NCBI RefSeq assembly: GCF_020985305.1
Contig: NZ_CP087588.1
Span: forward strand, 372,001 to 436,000
Source of the DNA: Croceicoccus sp. Ery15
GTDB taxonomy: Bacteria; Pseudomonadota; Alphaproteobacteria; Sphingomonadales; Sphingomonadaceae
Length of the DNA: 64,000 nucleotides
Reading direction: 5' to 3'
The notes under the pieces were generated by a model. The model saw only the letters and a program-made list of their open reading frames with translations. It did no database searches and had not been told where the DNA came from. The position numbers and the translations under genes were made by a program. This document shows, in pieces, positions 51,633-61,098 of the stretch. Positions within the stretch are counted from its first letter, which is position 1; each line of letters starts with the position of its first letter.

Positions 51633-52436
51633 ATGCGCAGGCTTGAGGGCAAGGTCGCCATCGTCACGGGCGGCGGCGGCGGTATCGGTTCGGCTGTCGC
51701 CCGGCGGATCGTGGATGAAGGCGGGCGGGTCGTCATCGCCGACCTGTTCGAGGATAGCGCAAGGGCGGCCGCGCAGCCGCTGGGCAATGCCGCGCTTGCA
51801 GTGCAGTTCGACGCATCCGATCCGGCATCCATCGAAGCGATGGTGACCGCTGGGGCCGATCATTTCGGCGGGATCGATATCCTTCACAACAATGCCGCCA
51901 TGACCGATCCGGCGAAGCATCCGCTGGACACCACGCCGGTCGATATTCCGATCGAGATCTGGGACGAGATCATCGACATCAACCTGCGCGGCTATCTGCT
52001 GGGCTGCAAATATACGATCCCGCACATGATCGCGCGCGGCGGCGGATCGATCGTCAATACCGCGTCCAACAGCGGTATCGCGGGCGACCTTGCCCGGGTC
52101 GCCTATGGCGCGTCGAAAGGCGGCATCATCACGCTGTCGAAATATGTCGCCACCCAATACGGCAAGCAGAACATCCGCTGCAATTCGATCTCGCCCGGCG
52201 TTGTCCTGACGCCAGCGCTTGAGGCCACGGTCCCGGGCCTTAAGGAAGTGATCCAGCGCCACATACTGACGCCGGAATTCGGCACGTCGGACGATATCGC
52301 CGCGCTGGTCGCCTTTCTCGCTTCGGACGAAAGTCGCTATATCACCGGCGAGAACATCTCGATTTCGGGAGGGGGCCTGTCCCATCAGCCGCATTACGCC
52401 GACCTGCTGGCCATGATGGAACAGCAATTGTCATGA
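51633..52436 (+). CDS. Short-chain dehydrogenase/reductase with QPHYAD tail (copy 2 of 3)
   Basis: 267 residues. TGGGGGIGSAVARRIVDEG binds the cofactor, LHNNAAMTDPAKHPLD and VAYGASKGGIITL are core motifs, and the end LSHQPHYADLLAMMEQ is the extension shared with the SDRs at 34867 and 56154. The loop SPGVVLTPALEATVPGL is like that of copy 1. The next gene starts by ATGA overlap. Function: dehydrogenase with a pathway-specific tail. Confidence 0.88.
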   Translation: MRRLEGKVAIVTGGGGGIGSAVARRIVDEGGRVVIADLFEDSARAAAQPLGNAALAVQFDASDPASIEAMVTAGADHFGGIDILHNNAAMTDPAKHPLDTTPVDIPIEIWDEIIDINLRGYLLGCKYTIPHMIARGGGSIVNTASNSGIAGDLARVAYGASKGGIITLSKYVATQYGKQNIRCNSISPGVVLTPALEATVPGLKEVIQRHILTPEFGTSDDIAALVAFLASDESRYITGENISISGGGLSHQPHYADLLAMMEQQLS

Positions 52437-53602
52437 CCGAACCGCTGAGCGTAGCCGGACTGGAAACCGCCGCTCGCGATGCCACGGGGCTGACCGACTT
52501 CGGGCCGGATACGGGGTGGCGCGAAGGGTTCGAAAGACTGGTCGCGGCGGTGGAGGCGATGGGCCCGAACGACCAGCTGCGCCGTCTGGCGACCCATAAT
52601 ATCGTAGGCCAGCTTTCCACGCGGCTTCGGTTTGTTGAGGATGATCGCAACCATCCGGAAATCGCGCAGCAGGATGTCGGCGATCCGCTGATCGTGATCG
52701 GCCTTCCGCGCACCGGAACCACTATCACCTATGACCTCTTGTGCCTTGACCCAGAAGCCCGGGCACCGCGCGAATGGGAATGGTATTTACCATGGCCGCC
52801 GACCGAGGCAGCGACGTTCGACAGCGATCCGCGCATTGCGCAGGTCACCGCCATGTACGACAAATGGCTTAAGCATGCGCCGCAACTGCTCGACATTCAG
52901 CGGTTCGATTGCACCCAGCCGGGCGAATGCAATCACGGGATGCAATATCACTTTGCCAGCACCAATTTCCCCGCGGAACTGGGCGTGCCCGACTATGCCG
53001 ACTGGCTGCGCACGAATGAGGTGCCCGGCCAGTATGTATCGCACAAGCGGCTGCTGCAGAACTTCCAGTGGAAGGGGCCGCAAGGGCGCTGGACGCTGAA
53101 ATCGCCGCAGCATCTGTTCGACCTGCCTGCGCTGCTGGAGGCCTATCCGGGCGCGATGCTGGTATGGACGCACCGGGATCCTGCGCTGACATTCTCATCG
53201 CTCTCAAGCTTCATTGCCGGGTTCCTCGCGGCGTTCGGCGGCGACAAGGACAAGGCCGCCATCGGGCGCGACGTGGTGGAAACGTGGATCGCGGGCATGA
53301 ACCGCGCCCTGTCCGCGCGTGCGGACCCCAAGATCGACGAGCGGATCATCGATCTGGCGCACAAGGATGTGGTGGCCGACCCGAAAGGGACGATCCGGCG
53401 CATCTACGACCGTTTCGGCCTGCGCTTTTCCGACGAACATGCCGCCCGGATCGACCGGTTCCTGGCCGACAATCCTGCCGCCAAGCGCATGGGCAAGCAC
53501 AAGCATACGCCCGAACAATACGAAATAGACGTGGCGGAAGTGCGCGCCCGCATGACGGAATATTACGACCGCTTCGGCCATCTTCTGGAGAGACCATCAT
53601 GA
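52433..53602 (+). CDS. Sulfotransferase family protein (PAPS-type fold)
   Basis: 389 residues. VIGLPRTGTTITYDLL near residues 88-103 is the 5'-phosphosulfate loop, PREWEWYLPWPP holds the acid pair, TLKSPQHLFDLPALL and LVWTHRDPALTFSSL match the 3'-phosphate region. It is similar in layout to the proteins at 2025 and 46033. Start and stop overlap both neighbours by four bases, so it is made in step with the two SDRs. Whether it sulfates or uses the fold otherwise is open. Confidence 0.85.
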   Translation: MTEPLSVAGLETAARDATGLTDFGPDTGWREGFERLVAAVEAMGPNDQLRRLATHNIVGQLSTRLRFVEDDRNHPEIAQQDVGDPLIVIGLPRTGTTITYDLLCLDPEARAPREWEWYLPWPPTEAATFDSDPRIAQVTAMYDKWLKHAPQLLDIQRFDCTQPGECNHGMQYHFASTNFPAELGVPDYADWLRTNEVPGQYVSHKRLLQNFQWKGPQGRWTLKSPQHLFDLPALLEAYPGAMLVWTHRDPALTFSSLSSFIAGFLAAFGGDKDKAAIGRDVVETWIAGMNRALSARADPKIDERIIDLAHKDVVADPKGTIRRIYDRFGLRFSDEHAARIDRFLADNPAAKRMGKHKHTPEQYEIDVAEVRARMTEYYDRFGHLLERPS

Positions 53603-54375
53603 GCGTACTCGATCGCTTTCGCCTCGACGGAAAAACCGCCATCCTGACCGGCGTCGGCCCCGGCGTGGGCGAGCATGTTGCGAAGGCCTACGCCGAACTT
53701 GGCGCCAATGTCGTCATCTCCGCACGTTCGCAGGACAGGCTGGACCGGATCGCGGCAGAGATCAACGCGGCGGACGGCGGACGGGCACTGGCCGTGGCCA
53801 CCGATGCGGGCAAGCGCGAAGACCTCGTCAATCTGGTCGCAAAGGCGCGCGATGCGTTCGGACCGATCTACATCATCTTCAATAATGCGGCGGCAGGCGT
53901 GGTCTATGCCCAAGACGGCGGCCTCTGGGCGAATACCGACGAGGTGTGGAAGACCGCGATTGACGTGAACGTCATGGCCACCTGGCGCCTTGCGGAGATG
54001 ACCACCGCCGAGATGGAGGCCCACGGCAAGGGCGCAATCATCTCAGTCCAGAGTTGCGGGGGCTTCACGCCAATTCCACCGGCAGTCGCCTATGGCGTCA
54101 GCAAGGCGGCGCTGTCCTTCCTGACCAGATCACTGGCCAAGGCGCTGGCGCCGCACACGCGCGTCAACGCGCTGTGCGTCGGTTCGATGAGCCCGGACGG
54201 GCAGGAGGCCGATATCCACAAGGGGCTGGGCCTTGCAGAGCGTAACGCCATCAAGCGGTTCGGCGCGGCGGACGAGGCGGTTGGCGCCGCTATCCTGCTG
54301 GCCAGCGATGCATCGAGCTATACCACCGGCAGCACCGTGTTCGTCGAAGGCGGCCGCGTGGGCACCATCTCATGA
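53599..54375 (+). CDS. Short-chain dehydrogenase/reductase
   Basis: 258 residues from the ATG at 53599 (ATGA overlap); a longer frame is inside the sulfotransferase. TGVGPGVGEHVAKAYAELG binds the cofactor, FNNAAAGVVYAQDG is the NNAG strand, and AVAYGVSKAALSFL holds Tyr-Lys. The C-terminal TTGSTVFVEGGRVGTIS is normal. It overlaps the following DUF1214-like gene by four bases, repeating the sulfotransferase-DUF association seen at 2025-4324. Confidence 0.87.
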   Translation: MSVLDRFRLDGKTAILTGVGPGVGEHVAKAYAELGANVVISARSQDRLDRIAAEINAADGGRALAVATDAGKREDLVNLVAKARDAFGPIYIIFNNAAAGVVYAQDGGLWANTDEVWKTAIDVNVMATWRLAEMTTAEMEAHGKGAIISVQSCGGFTPIPPAVAYGVSKAALSFLTRSLAKALAPHTRVNALCVGSMSPDGQEADIHKGLGLAERNAIKRFGAADEAVGAAILLASDASSYTTGSTVFVEGGRVGTIS

Positions 54376-55625
54376 CTAATCCGCTCTACACCCAAGAGCA
54401 GGAGCGCGCGGAAATTCTGGCGCTCCGCCTGATCGAACGCCCTGACGTCAGGGCGGCGCGCGAAGCGGCGCGGCGCGACATGCTGAACGATCCTGCCGCC
54501 CGCTCGACGGACGGCAATCTGGGTCTGGACCGGGCGCTGGATCAATGGGTTCTGGCGCTGGCCATGCGCGAAGCGAATGGCGATACGGCGTCGCCGGTCG
54601 TTACCTGGAACGTGTCCAATCCCCCGAGGCGATGGTTCGGCCATGTCTATCACGGTGCGGCGGTCGCGGTGGACAATCCCGATAATTTCAATCGCGAAAT
54701 CCCGATCGACGGGGAAGGGAGCTATCGCATCGACCTGCGCTTTTCCGCCGACCCACCGCAATTCAGCGTAGTGATCGAGATGGAGCCGGAACATCACGCC
54801 GGGCTGGGCGATAATATCGGTGCACTGACGTTGCAGGACCTGCTGCCGCATTGCGATCGCGACCGCCGCGTCTCGGTAACCGTGGGGCCGCAAGCGGGCG
54901 GGCCGCTTCACCTGCAATCCCGTCCCGGCCGCATCCAGATCTACACGCGCGACAGCCAGTGTGACTGGAACCAGTTGCCTGCAGAAGTCTCTGTCACCCG
55001 TCTCGACCTGCCGCCCGACTGGTCGCCGCGCAGCGAGGACGAGATCGCCGCCGCAATCGTCGCCGCCATGCCCGCATGGGTGCGCTTCTGGCGCGGTTTC
55101 AAGGACAGCTTCCTCGGCTTTCCCGCGCCCAACGGGCTGGTCGGCCCTAACGGGCGCGACGGCAATTGGGGTTATCTAGCAGGCGGACGGTTCGCGCTGA
55201 AGGATGACGAAGCGCTGCTGGTCACGCTCGACCCAGCGGGCAGCTATTACACCGGCTTCCAGATCACCGATCCGTGGACCATCGCGCCCGATCCGATGCT
55301 GCGGCTTGCCAGCCTCAACAAGGGGCAGGTGGTGCCCAATGCCGATGGGACGGTGACCTATGCGATTGCGCTGGCCGATCCCGGCGTCGCGAACTGGATC
55401 GATACCTGCGGGCTGCATGAAGGCTGGATGCTGACACGGTGGCAGGGCGTGCCGGCAGATGTCGATCTGGGGCAGATGATCCGCGAGGTGCGGCTGACGA
55501 CGGTCGGGAATATTCCGGCCAGGGTGCCCACGATCGACCTTGCCGGTCGCAGGGCGCAGATCGCTACGCGCGCGCATGATTTTGCACGGCGCACCAGCAT
55601 GGAGGGATGGAGCGATGCAGCCTGA
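54372..55625 (+). CDS. DUF1214-like protein of unknown function (copy 2 of 3)
   Basis: 417 residues, soluble. The N-terminal helical part is longer than in copy 1, and the core has GSYRIDLRFSADPPQF, RIQIYTRDSQCDWNQLPAEV and DPGVANWIDTCGLHEGWML, which line up with the matching segments of the protein at 3161. VLALAMREANGDTASPVVTW resembles DUF1214/DUF1254-type sequences. No catalytic motif is recognisable. It overlaps both neighbours; the VOC gene starts 11 bases before its end. Confidence 0.72.
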   Translation: MTNPLYTQEQERAEILALRLIERPDVRAAREAARRDMLNDPAARSTDGNLGLDRALDQWVLALAMREANGDTASPVVTWNVSNPPRRWFGHVYHGAAVAVDNPDNFNREIPIDGEGSYRIDLRFSADPPQFSVVIEMEPEHHAGLGDNIGALTLQDLLPHCDRDRRVSVTVGPQAGGPLHLQSRPGRIQIYTRDSQCDWNQLPAEVSVTRLDLPPDWSPRSEDEIAAAIVAAMPAWVRFWRGFKDSFLGFPAPNGLVGPNGRDGNWGYLAGGRFALKDDEALLVTLDPAGSYYTGFQITDPWTIAPDPMLRLASLNKGQVVPNADGTVTYAIALADPGVANWIDTCGLHEGWMLTRWQGVPADVDLGQMIREVRLTTVGNIPARVPTIDLAGRRAQIATRAHDFARRTSMEGWSDAA

Positions 55626-56157
55626 AGGATCGATCGTCGAATTGTGCCATGTCGTCAGGGACATCGATGCCGCGCTGGAGCACTGGACACGCGACCTGGG
55701 TGCGGGGCCATTCTTCGTAATCGACGTGCCGGTCATGCCCGGCCAGCAATATTACGGAGAACCGACCGAGGTTTCGATGCGGGTGGGGTTCGGATTTTCC
55801 GGCGGCGTCCTGATCGAACTGCTCCAGCAGACCAACGATGGCGCCTCACCCTTCCGCGATTTCCTGCAGGCACGGGGCGAAGGATTGCATCACATCATGC
55901 CGCGCGCCGACTATGACACCGCCCATGCGCGCCTGTCGGCAGCAGGCTTCAAGGTCGCCTATAGCGGCACGATGCTATCGGGAGAGCGTTTCTGCCTGTT
56001 CGATACTTTTGCATCGCACGGCTATTATACCGAGCTGATGGAAATGTCCGAAGCCATGCTGGGCAGTCTGGCGCTGATGGAAAAGGCCCATGCCGGATGG
56101 GATGGGCAGACGGACCCCGTGCGCGGCATGGACCGGCTGGCCGAACTGGCCGGTTAA
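55615..56157 (+). CDS. VOC-fold (glyoxalase-like) protein
   Basis: 180 residues from the ATG at 55615, inside the end of the previous gene. IVELCHVVRDIDAALEHW has the first-module His, GGVLIELLQQTNDG the acid, EGLHHIMPRADYDTAHARL the second-module His and TELMEMS the last acid, so the H-E-H-E metal set seems complete. It is similar to methylmalonyl-CoA epimerase-like proteins. Last gene of the operon from 47435; the convergent SDR overlaps its stop. Confidence 0.82.
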   Translation: MQPEGSIVELCHVVRDIDAALEHWTRDLGAGPFFVIDVPVMPGQQYYGEPTEVSMRVGFGFSGGVLIELLQQTNDGASPFRDFLQARGEGLHHIMPRADYDTAHARLSAAGFKVAYSGTMLSGERFCLFDTFASHGYYTELMEMSEAMLGSLALMEKAHAGWDGQTDPVRGMDRLAELAG

Positions 56158-56969
56158 AGCTTGCCGCCACCCATTTCCGCGAACATCTTCTGAAAGTCGG
56201 CATAGCTTGGCTGATGCGCGGTGACGCCGCCATCGACCGGAATTGCGGCACCGGTAATGAATTCGCTCTCGTCGCTGGCTAAAAATGCCACGAGATTGGC
56301 CACATCCTCGGGCTGGCCAAGCCGCGGGGTAAGATGGTGTGAAAGCAGGATGTCCTTCACCATCGGCGGCGTCGATTCCTGCGCAAGCGGTGTCAGGACA
56401 AAGCCGATCACCATGCAGTTCGAACGCACGCCCAGCTTGCCATACTGGGTCGCGATCATGCGATTGAGCTGGATCAGCGCGGCCTTGGACGAGCCATAGG
56501 CAGTCAGCGTCGCCTCGCCCTGCACGCCAAAGCCCGATGCGCTGTGAATGATCGATCCACGTCCATGCTCGATCATGCCGGGCAGGACATATTTGCTCAT
56601 CAGCATCGCGCCCCGCACATTGACCGCCATCGCGCGGTCCCAAGCGACCACGTCGAGGTTCAGGACATCGAGATCGGCCTGCCGCTGTGCATCATTCTGA
56701 ATGGCGGCATTGTTGTGCAAAATATCGATACGGCCAAGATCCGCGGTAACCTGTTCGGCGAATGCGCGAATTGAATTCTCGTCGGTCAGGTCCAGCGGCA
56801 GAGATGTTGCGCCTGGAATATCCTGCGCTGCGACCGCCGCCGCTTCGACATCGATATCGCCAAGCACCACTTTTGCGCCTTCTTGCGCGAGCCGCCTTGC
56901 GGACGCCGCACCGATACCGCCTGCGGCACCCGTCACGATTGCAATCCTGTTTTCCAGCCGTCCAGCCAT
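56154..56969 (-). CDS. Short-chain dehydrogenase/reductase with QPSYAD tail (copy 3 of 3)
   Basis: 271 residues. TGAAGGIGAASARRLAQEG binds the cofactor, LHNNAAIQNDAQRQ and LTAYGSSKAALIQL are core motifs, and AHQPSYADFQKMFAEMGG is the C-terminal extension shared with 34867 and 51633. It is a single-gene unit, convergent with the VOC gene (stops overlap by four bases) and divergent from the membrane protein at 57090 across box S10. Confidence 0.88.
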   Translation of the reverse strand: MAGRLENRIAIVTGAAGGIGAASARRLAQEGAKVVLGDIDVEAAAVAAQDIPGATSLPLDLTDENSIRAFAEQVTADLGRIDILHNNAAIQNDAQRQADLDVLNLDVVAWDRAMAVNVRGAMLMSKYVLPGMIEHGRGSIIHSASGFGVQGEATLTAYGSSKAALIQLNRMIATQYGKLGVRSNCMVIGFVLTPLAQESTPPMVKDILLSHHLTPRLGQPEDVANLVAFLASDESEFITGAAIPVDGGVTAHQPSYADFQKMFAEMGGGKL

Positions 56970-57018
56970 GGGTTCTCCTTTTCAGCCAGCATAAGCAATG
57001 GAAGTGCGGGTTTCACAA

Positions 57019-57034
57019 CCTGTCGCAGGACAGG
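57019..57034. promoter_or_regulatory. Candidate operator box S10, the most complete copy
   Basis: CCTGTC-GCAG-GACAGG; counting the outer CAA and TTG, both arms match over nine bases (57016-57037). It lies 50 bp from the SDR start (56969) and 56 bp from the membrane-protein start (57090). ACCTGT...ACAGGT within it is the half-site of classical lux boxes, though the spacer is six rather than eight bases. Confidence 0.7.
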
Positions 57035-57089
57035 TTGCGAGAGTTTTTCGCGCCGACATCCTGTTTGCACAAGGCGGGAGAGGCTTTTC

Positions 57090-57860
57090 ATGGAATCGAC
57101 GATTACACCCATGCCGGTGATGCCGGCCCCTGAACCGGCGGGTGCCATATTTCTGATCGGCACCTGTGTCATCCTTGCCGCGATCCTGGCGTGGTGGGCG
57201 CTCGGCTCCGAACGGCCCAAACGGGGCTGGGTCCTGCCCCTTGTTTTCGCCGGAACCGCGCTTTCGGCCGTGATGATCGAGCCGATCTACGATAACACGC
57301 TGCTCTATTGGTATCCTGCGGAAAACCCGCTGGCATTCTTCCGCGGCTATGAACGGACCATCCCCTGGTATGTACCGCTAGGCTATGCATGGTTCTTCGG
57401 AGGATCGGCCTATCTGGTATGGCGCGTAATCGAACGCGGGGCGCCCGTCGCCAGTGTCTGGAAGCTTTTCTTCGCGACCGCGGCGGTCGACTGGCTCGCC
57501 GTATCGATATGCGAGTGGATGGAATTGAGTGCATTCTACGGAAACCAGCCGTTCCATCTCTTCGGCTCGCCCATCTGGTTCTCGTTCTGCGATGCCACGG
57601 GCGGGTTCGTTCTGGGTGCCGCACTGGCAAAGCTGGTGCCGTACCTTGGCGGCATCAAGCGGCTGTGGCTGCTGATCCTGCCCAGTTTTACCTATGCCGC
57701 GACGCTCGGCTCCACTACCGCTCCTGTATCGCTGGCGCTCAATTCCGCCTGGTCGCCGGTCATGATTTGGATCGCTGGTGCCGCCACGATGGCAATGTGC
57801 ATGGTGGCCATCCATGTCATCGCCCAGATGGCCCGGTTGCGACAGGAAGCGGTGCTGTGA
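57090..57860 (+). CDS. Polytopic membrane protein, paralogue of the protein at 8338 (possible AveC-like)
   Basis: 256 residues from the ATG at 57090 with GGGAGAGG upstream. About seven hydrophobic segments (GAIFLIGTCVILAAILAWW, VLPLVFAGTALSAVMIEP, VPLGYAWFFGGSAYLVW and more) and no transporter motif. DNTLLYWYPAENPLAFFRGYE is a conserved-looking aromatic loop. It overlaps the MFS gene (GTGA), so both may act in membrane handling of a lipophilic compound. AveC-like annotation is possible but uncertain. Confidence 0.7.
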   Translation: MESTITPMPVMPAPEPAGAIFLIGTCVILAAILAWWALGSERPKRGWVLPLVFAGTALSAVMIEPIYDNTLLYWYPAENPLAFFRGYERTIPWYVPLGYAWFFGGSAYLVWRVIERGAPVASVWKLFFATAAVDWLAVSICEWMELSAFYGNQPFHLFGSPIWFSFCDATGGFVLGAALAKLVPYLGGIKRLWLLILPSFTYAATLGSTTAPVSLALNSAWSPVMIWIAGAATMAMCMVAIHVIAQMARLRQEAVL

Positions 57861-59182
57861 GACGTTTCTCAGGTCGGGACTGGTGGTTTATCGGCCTTCT
57901 GGCCACGATCTACGCCTTCAACTTCATCGACCGTATGATCATTGCCGTGGTCGGAGAGCCGATCCGGCAGGAATTCGGGCTCAGCGATTTCCAACTCGGC
58001 ATCATGGGCGGCGCGGCCTTTGCGCTGTTCTATGGCGGCATTGGCATTCCGATCGCGCGCCTTGCCGAGCGGGTCAATCGCATCGGCATCGTCGCGGCCG
58101 CGACTGCACTCTGGTCGTTGATGACGATGCTATCCGGCGCGGCCACAGGCTATGTCCAATTGTTGCTGGCGCGCATGGGTGTGGGTATCGGTGAGGCAGG
58201 GTTCACTCCGCCGGTCGTCTCCTTGATTGCAGACCGCTTTCCCCCTGAACGCCGCGCGACGGTTTTCTCGACGATTGCGGTGGGCGTGTCCGTCGGCGGC
58301 GCGATCGGCGTTCTTGGCGGGGGCTGGATCGCGCAAACCTATGGCTGGCGGTGGGCATTCGTCGCAGCGGGCGCCCCGGGCCTGTTGCTGGCACTGCTTC
58401 TCTGGCTGACGATCCGGGAGCCGGTCAGGCTCAACGCCGGGCAGGGCGCGCCGCCATTTGGGGCGGTCATTCGCCGCGTGGGCCGATCACGCGCATTCGT
58501 GGCATTCACCCTGGGCAGCGGCATGGTCGCCCTGGTAGGGTTCGGCCTAAATCTTTTCCTCATCCCGCTCCTCGTGCGCCGCTTCGGTTTCAACCTTGCA
58601 GAGGCGGCCTTGACGTTCGCATTCACCTTCAGCGCCGCCACCGCTTTGGGCGGAGTGACGGGCGGGCTGATTGCCGACCGGTTCGCGGCAGGGGCCCATC
58701 GGCGGTATGGATATCTGCCGATGCTGGCGACGATGCTGGCCATGCCGCTTTTCCTTGCTGCGATCTATCAGGACGAGTGGCGCATCATGGCGGTGCTACT
58801 GTTCGGCTCGACCTTCTGCCTCTATGCCTTTCTGCCCACGATCATGACCGTGACGCAAAGACTGGTAGAGCCGCGGATGCGGGCCACTGCCGCTGCCATC
58901 CATGCATTCGGGCAGACCGTCTTCGGGTTAGGCCTCGGCTCGGCGTTTCTGGGCTATATGAGCGATTTATTGGCAACCGCCCGATATGGCACGCGATATG
59001 CGCAGGAGTGTCTTGGCGGCGGCGCAAGCGCGTCGACAATCTGCGAAGAGGCGGCGGGTACGGGCTTGCAACAGGCACTTCTTTTGCTGGGCCTTTTCCT
59101 TTTGCTGGCGATCCTCTGCTATTGGCTGGCAGCGCGATCGATTGCCGGGGAAATCGCGATGATCGAGGGTGATGGAAGGTGA
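57857..59182 (+). CDS. MFS transporter
   Basis: 441 residues from a GTG at 57857 that overlaps the preceding stop. Twelve hydrophobic helices are visible. LATIYAFNFIDRMIIAVVGEP is helix 1, the loop 2-3 signature GIGIPIARLAERVNR is present, and GVGIGEAGFTPPVVSLIADRFPPERRATVFS is the motif of sphingolipid-transporter (Spinster)-type MFS proteins that are frequent in sphingomonads. Likely imports the growth substrate or a derivative. A longer frame upstream is inside the previous gene. Confidence 0.9.
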   Translation: MRRFSGRDWWFIGLLATIYAFNFIDRMIIAVVGEPIRQEFGLSDFQLGIMGGAAFALFYGGIGIPIARLAERVNRIGIVAAATALWSLMTMLSGAATGYVQLLLARMGVGIGEAGFTPPVVSLIADRFPPERRATVFSTIAVGVSVGGAIGVLGGGWIAQTYGWRWAFVAAGAPGLLLALLLWLTIREPVRLNAGQGAPPFGAVIRRVGRSRAFVAFTLGSGMVALVGFGLNLFLIPLLVRRFGFNLAEAALTFAFTFSAATALGGVTGGLIADRFAAGAHRRYGYLPMLATMLAMPLFLAAIYQDEWRIMAVLLFGSTFCLYAFLPTIMTVTQRLVEPRMRATAAAIHAFGQTVFGLGLGSAFLGYMSDLLATARYGTRYAQECLGGGASASTICEEAAGTGLQQALLLLGLFLLLAILCYWLAARSIAGEIAMIEGDGR

Positions 59183-59355
59183 GTACCATCCCTGTAACGT
59201 CGGTGCGGGTGAGGTTCGACAGCTCACGGCAGGCTGGGGCCCGCACCACGATTTTCTCGTACGCCCGCGCTGATGCGGGCTGTGACGGAAAACATTGATC
59301 GCCCGCTGGAAGGCGGAGCCCTGCTCGCGAAGTTTTAGAACAAGGAAACCAAACC

Positions 59356-60102
59356 ATGAAAGCGCTAGTGCCCGTAAAGCGGGTGATTGATTACAATGTG
59401 AAGCCGCGCGTGAAGGCGGATGGGTCGGGTGTTGATCTTGCGAATGTGAAGATGAGCATGAACCCGTTCGACGAGATCGCGGTGGAAGAGGCGATCCGTC
59501 TGAAGGAAGCGGGCAAGGTCGAAGAGATTATCGCGGTCAGCATCGGCCCTGCCAAGGCGCAGGAAACGCTGCGCACGGCGCTGGCGATGGGCGCGGATAG
59601 CGCGGTGCTGGTCGAGACGGATGAGGAGGTCGAGCCGCTGGCGGCGGCCAAGATCCTCAAGGCCGTGGCGGCAGAGGTCGAGCCCGGCCTGATCATCCTG
59701 GGCAAGCAGGCGATCGACGACGACAGCAACCAGACCGGCCAGATGCTGGCCGCGCTGATGGAACTGCCGCAGGGCACGTTCGCATCGAAGGTCGAGATGG
59801 ACGGCGACCACGTGAAGGTAACGCGCGAAGTCGACGGCGGGCTCGAGACGGTGCGGCTGTCCACGCCTGCGATCATCACGACGGATCTGCGTTTGAACGA
59901 GCCGCGCTATGCGAGCCTGCCCAACATCATGAAGGCGAAGAAGAAGCCGCTCGAGACCAAGACTCCGGCTGATTACGGCGTCGATATCGCGCCGCGCCTC
60001 AAGACGCTGAACGTGTCCGAACCGCCGGTGCGTCAGGCTGGCGTGAAGGTCGCCGATGTCGACGAGCTGGTCGCCAAACTCAAAGCAATGGGCGTCGCCT
60101 GA
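59356..60102 (+). CDS. etfB: Electron transfer flavoprotein beta subunit
   Basis: 248 residues, complete. [20 protein letters not shown] is the family opening, [37 protein letters not shown] and KKPLETKTP are EtfB blocks, including the AMP-binding region. It accepts electrons from acyl-CoA dehydrogenases, here probably the one at 14564, and passes them to ETF:quinone oxidoreductase. AAGGAAA precedes the ATG. The 173-bp gap before it holds no CCTNNC box, so it may be a housekeeping unit or be regulated separately. Confidence 0.96.
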   Translation: MKALVPVKRVIDYNVKPRVKADGSGVDLANVKMSMNPFDEIAVEEAIRLKEAGKVEEIIAVSIGPAKAQETLRTALAMGADSAVLVETDEEVEPLAAAKILKAVAAEVEPGLIILGKQAIDDDSNQTGQMLAALMELPQGTFASKVEMDGDHVKVTREVDGGLETVRLSTPAIITTDLRLNEPRYASLPNIMKAKKKPLETKTPADYGVDIAPRLKTLNVSEPPVRQAGVKVADVDELVAKLKAMGVA

Positions 60103-60138
60103 GCGGATGCGAAGGCGAAGCCACAAAGGAATCGTAAG

Positions 60139-61068
60139 ATGAAGACGCTTGTTTATGTCGATCACGACAATAGCCATCTGGGCGATGCGACGCTGGCCAC
60201 GGTGACCGCGGCCTCGAAGCTGGGCGAAGTGCACCTGCTGGTCGCGGGCGCTGCCTGCGGCGCTGTTGCCGAAGCCGCCGCCAAGATCGCAGGCGTGGGC
60301 AAGGTCCATGTCGCTGACGATGCTGCCTATGAACACCAGCTGGCCGAGAATGTCGCGCCGCTGATCCAAGGGCTGATGGAAACCCATGACGCGGTGCTGT
60401 TCCCCGCCACCACCACCGGCAAGAACATCGCGCCGCGCGTCGCGGCCCTGCTCGATGTGATGCAGATCAGCGATATCGTGTCGGTCGAGAGCGAGAAGAG
60501 CTTCACCCGCCCGATCTATGCGGGCAACGCCATTGCCACCGTCGAGAGCACTGACGCAAAGCTGGTCATCACCGTGCGCGGCACCGCCTTCGACAAGGCG
60601 GAACCCACCGGCGGCAACGCCGCGATCGAAGCCGTCGCCTCCACCGGCGATGCGGGCAAGTCCAGCTTCGTTTCTGCCGAACTGGCCAAGTCCGAGCGTC
60701 CCGAACTGACCAGCGCGAAGATCATCGTCTCGGGCGGCCGCGCATTGAAGGATGCGGAGACCTTCGAGAGCGTCATCATGCCGCTCGCCGACAAGCTCGG
60801 CGCAGGCGTGGGCGCGAGCCGGGCCGCAGTCGACGCGGGCTATGTCCCCAACGACTACCAGGTCGGGCAGACCGGCAAGATCGTCGCGCCCGAAGTCTAT
60901 ATCGCCATCGGCATATCGGGCGCGATCCAGCACCTTGCGGGCATGAAGGACTCCAAGACCATCATCGCCATCAACAAGGACGAGGACGCCCCCATATTCC
61001 AGGTCGCAGACATCGGGCTGGTTGCTGATTTGTATAAAGCGGTGCCGGAGCTGATCGGGAAAGTTTGA
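60139..61068 (+). CDS. etfA: Electron transfer flavoprotein alpha subunit
   Basis: 309 residues. [21 protein letters not shown] opens it; [38 protein letters not shown] and [20 protein letters not shown] are the FAD-binding signature in order, followed by [20 protein letters not shown]. It forms the ETF heterodimer with EtfB encoded 36 bases upstream. Standard length and no odd features. Confidence 0.96.
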   Translation: MKTLVYVDHDNSHLGDATLATVTAASKLGEVHLLVAGAACGAVAEAAAKIAGVGKVHVADDAAYEHQLAENVAPLIQGLMETHDAVLFPATTTGKNIAPRVAALLDVMQISDIVSVESEKSFTRPIYAGNAIATVESTDAKLVITVRGTAFDKAEPTGGNAAIEAVASTGDAGKSSFVSAELAKSERPELTSAKIIVSGGRALKDAETFESVIMPLADKLGAGVGASRAAVDAGYVPNDYQVGQTGKIVAPEVYIAIGISGAIQHLAGMKDSKTIIAINKDEDAPIFQVADIGLVADLYKAVPELIGKV

Positions 61069-61098
61069 ATCGCGTTCAAAGACTTGTCGGAGTTAAGT

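Noticed and set aside
59263-59280. Hairpin GCCCGC-GCTGAT-GCGGGC before etfB
   Set aside because: Short stem with no T-run; position before a gene rather than after one is not that of a clear terminator. Left unassigned.
59365-60933. 522-codon minus-strand frame opposite etfB and etfA
   Set aside because: Both ETF subunits are complete on the other strand; this is a codon-bias shadow.
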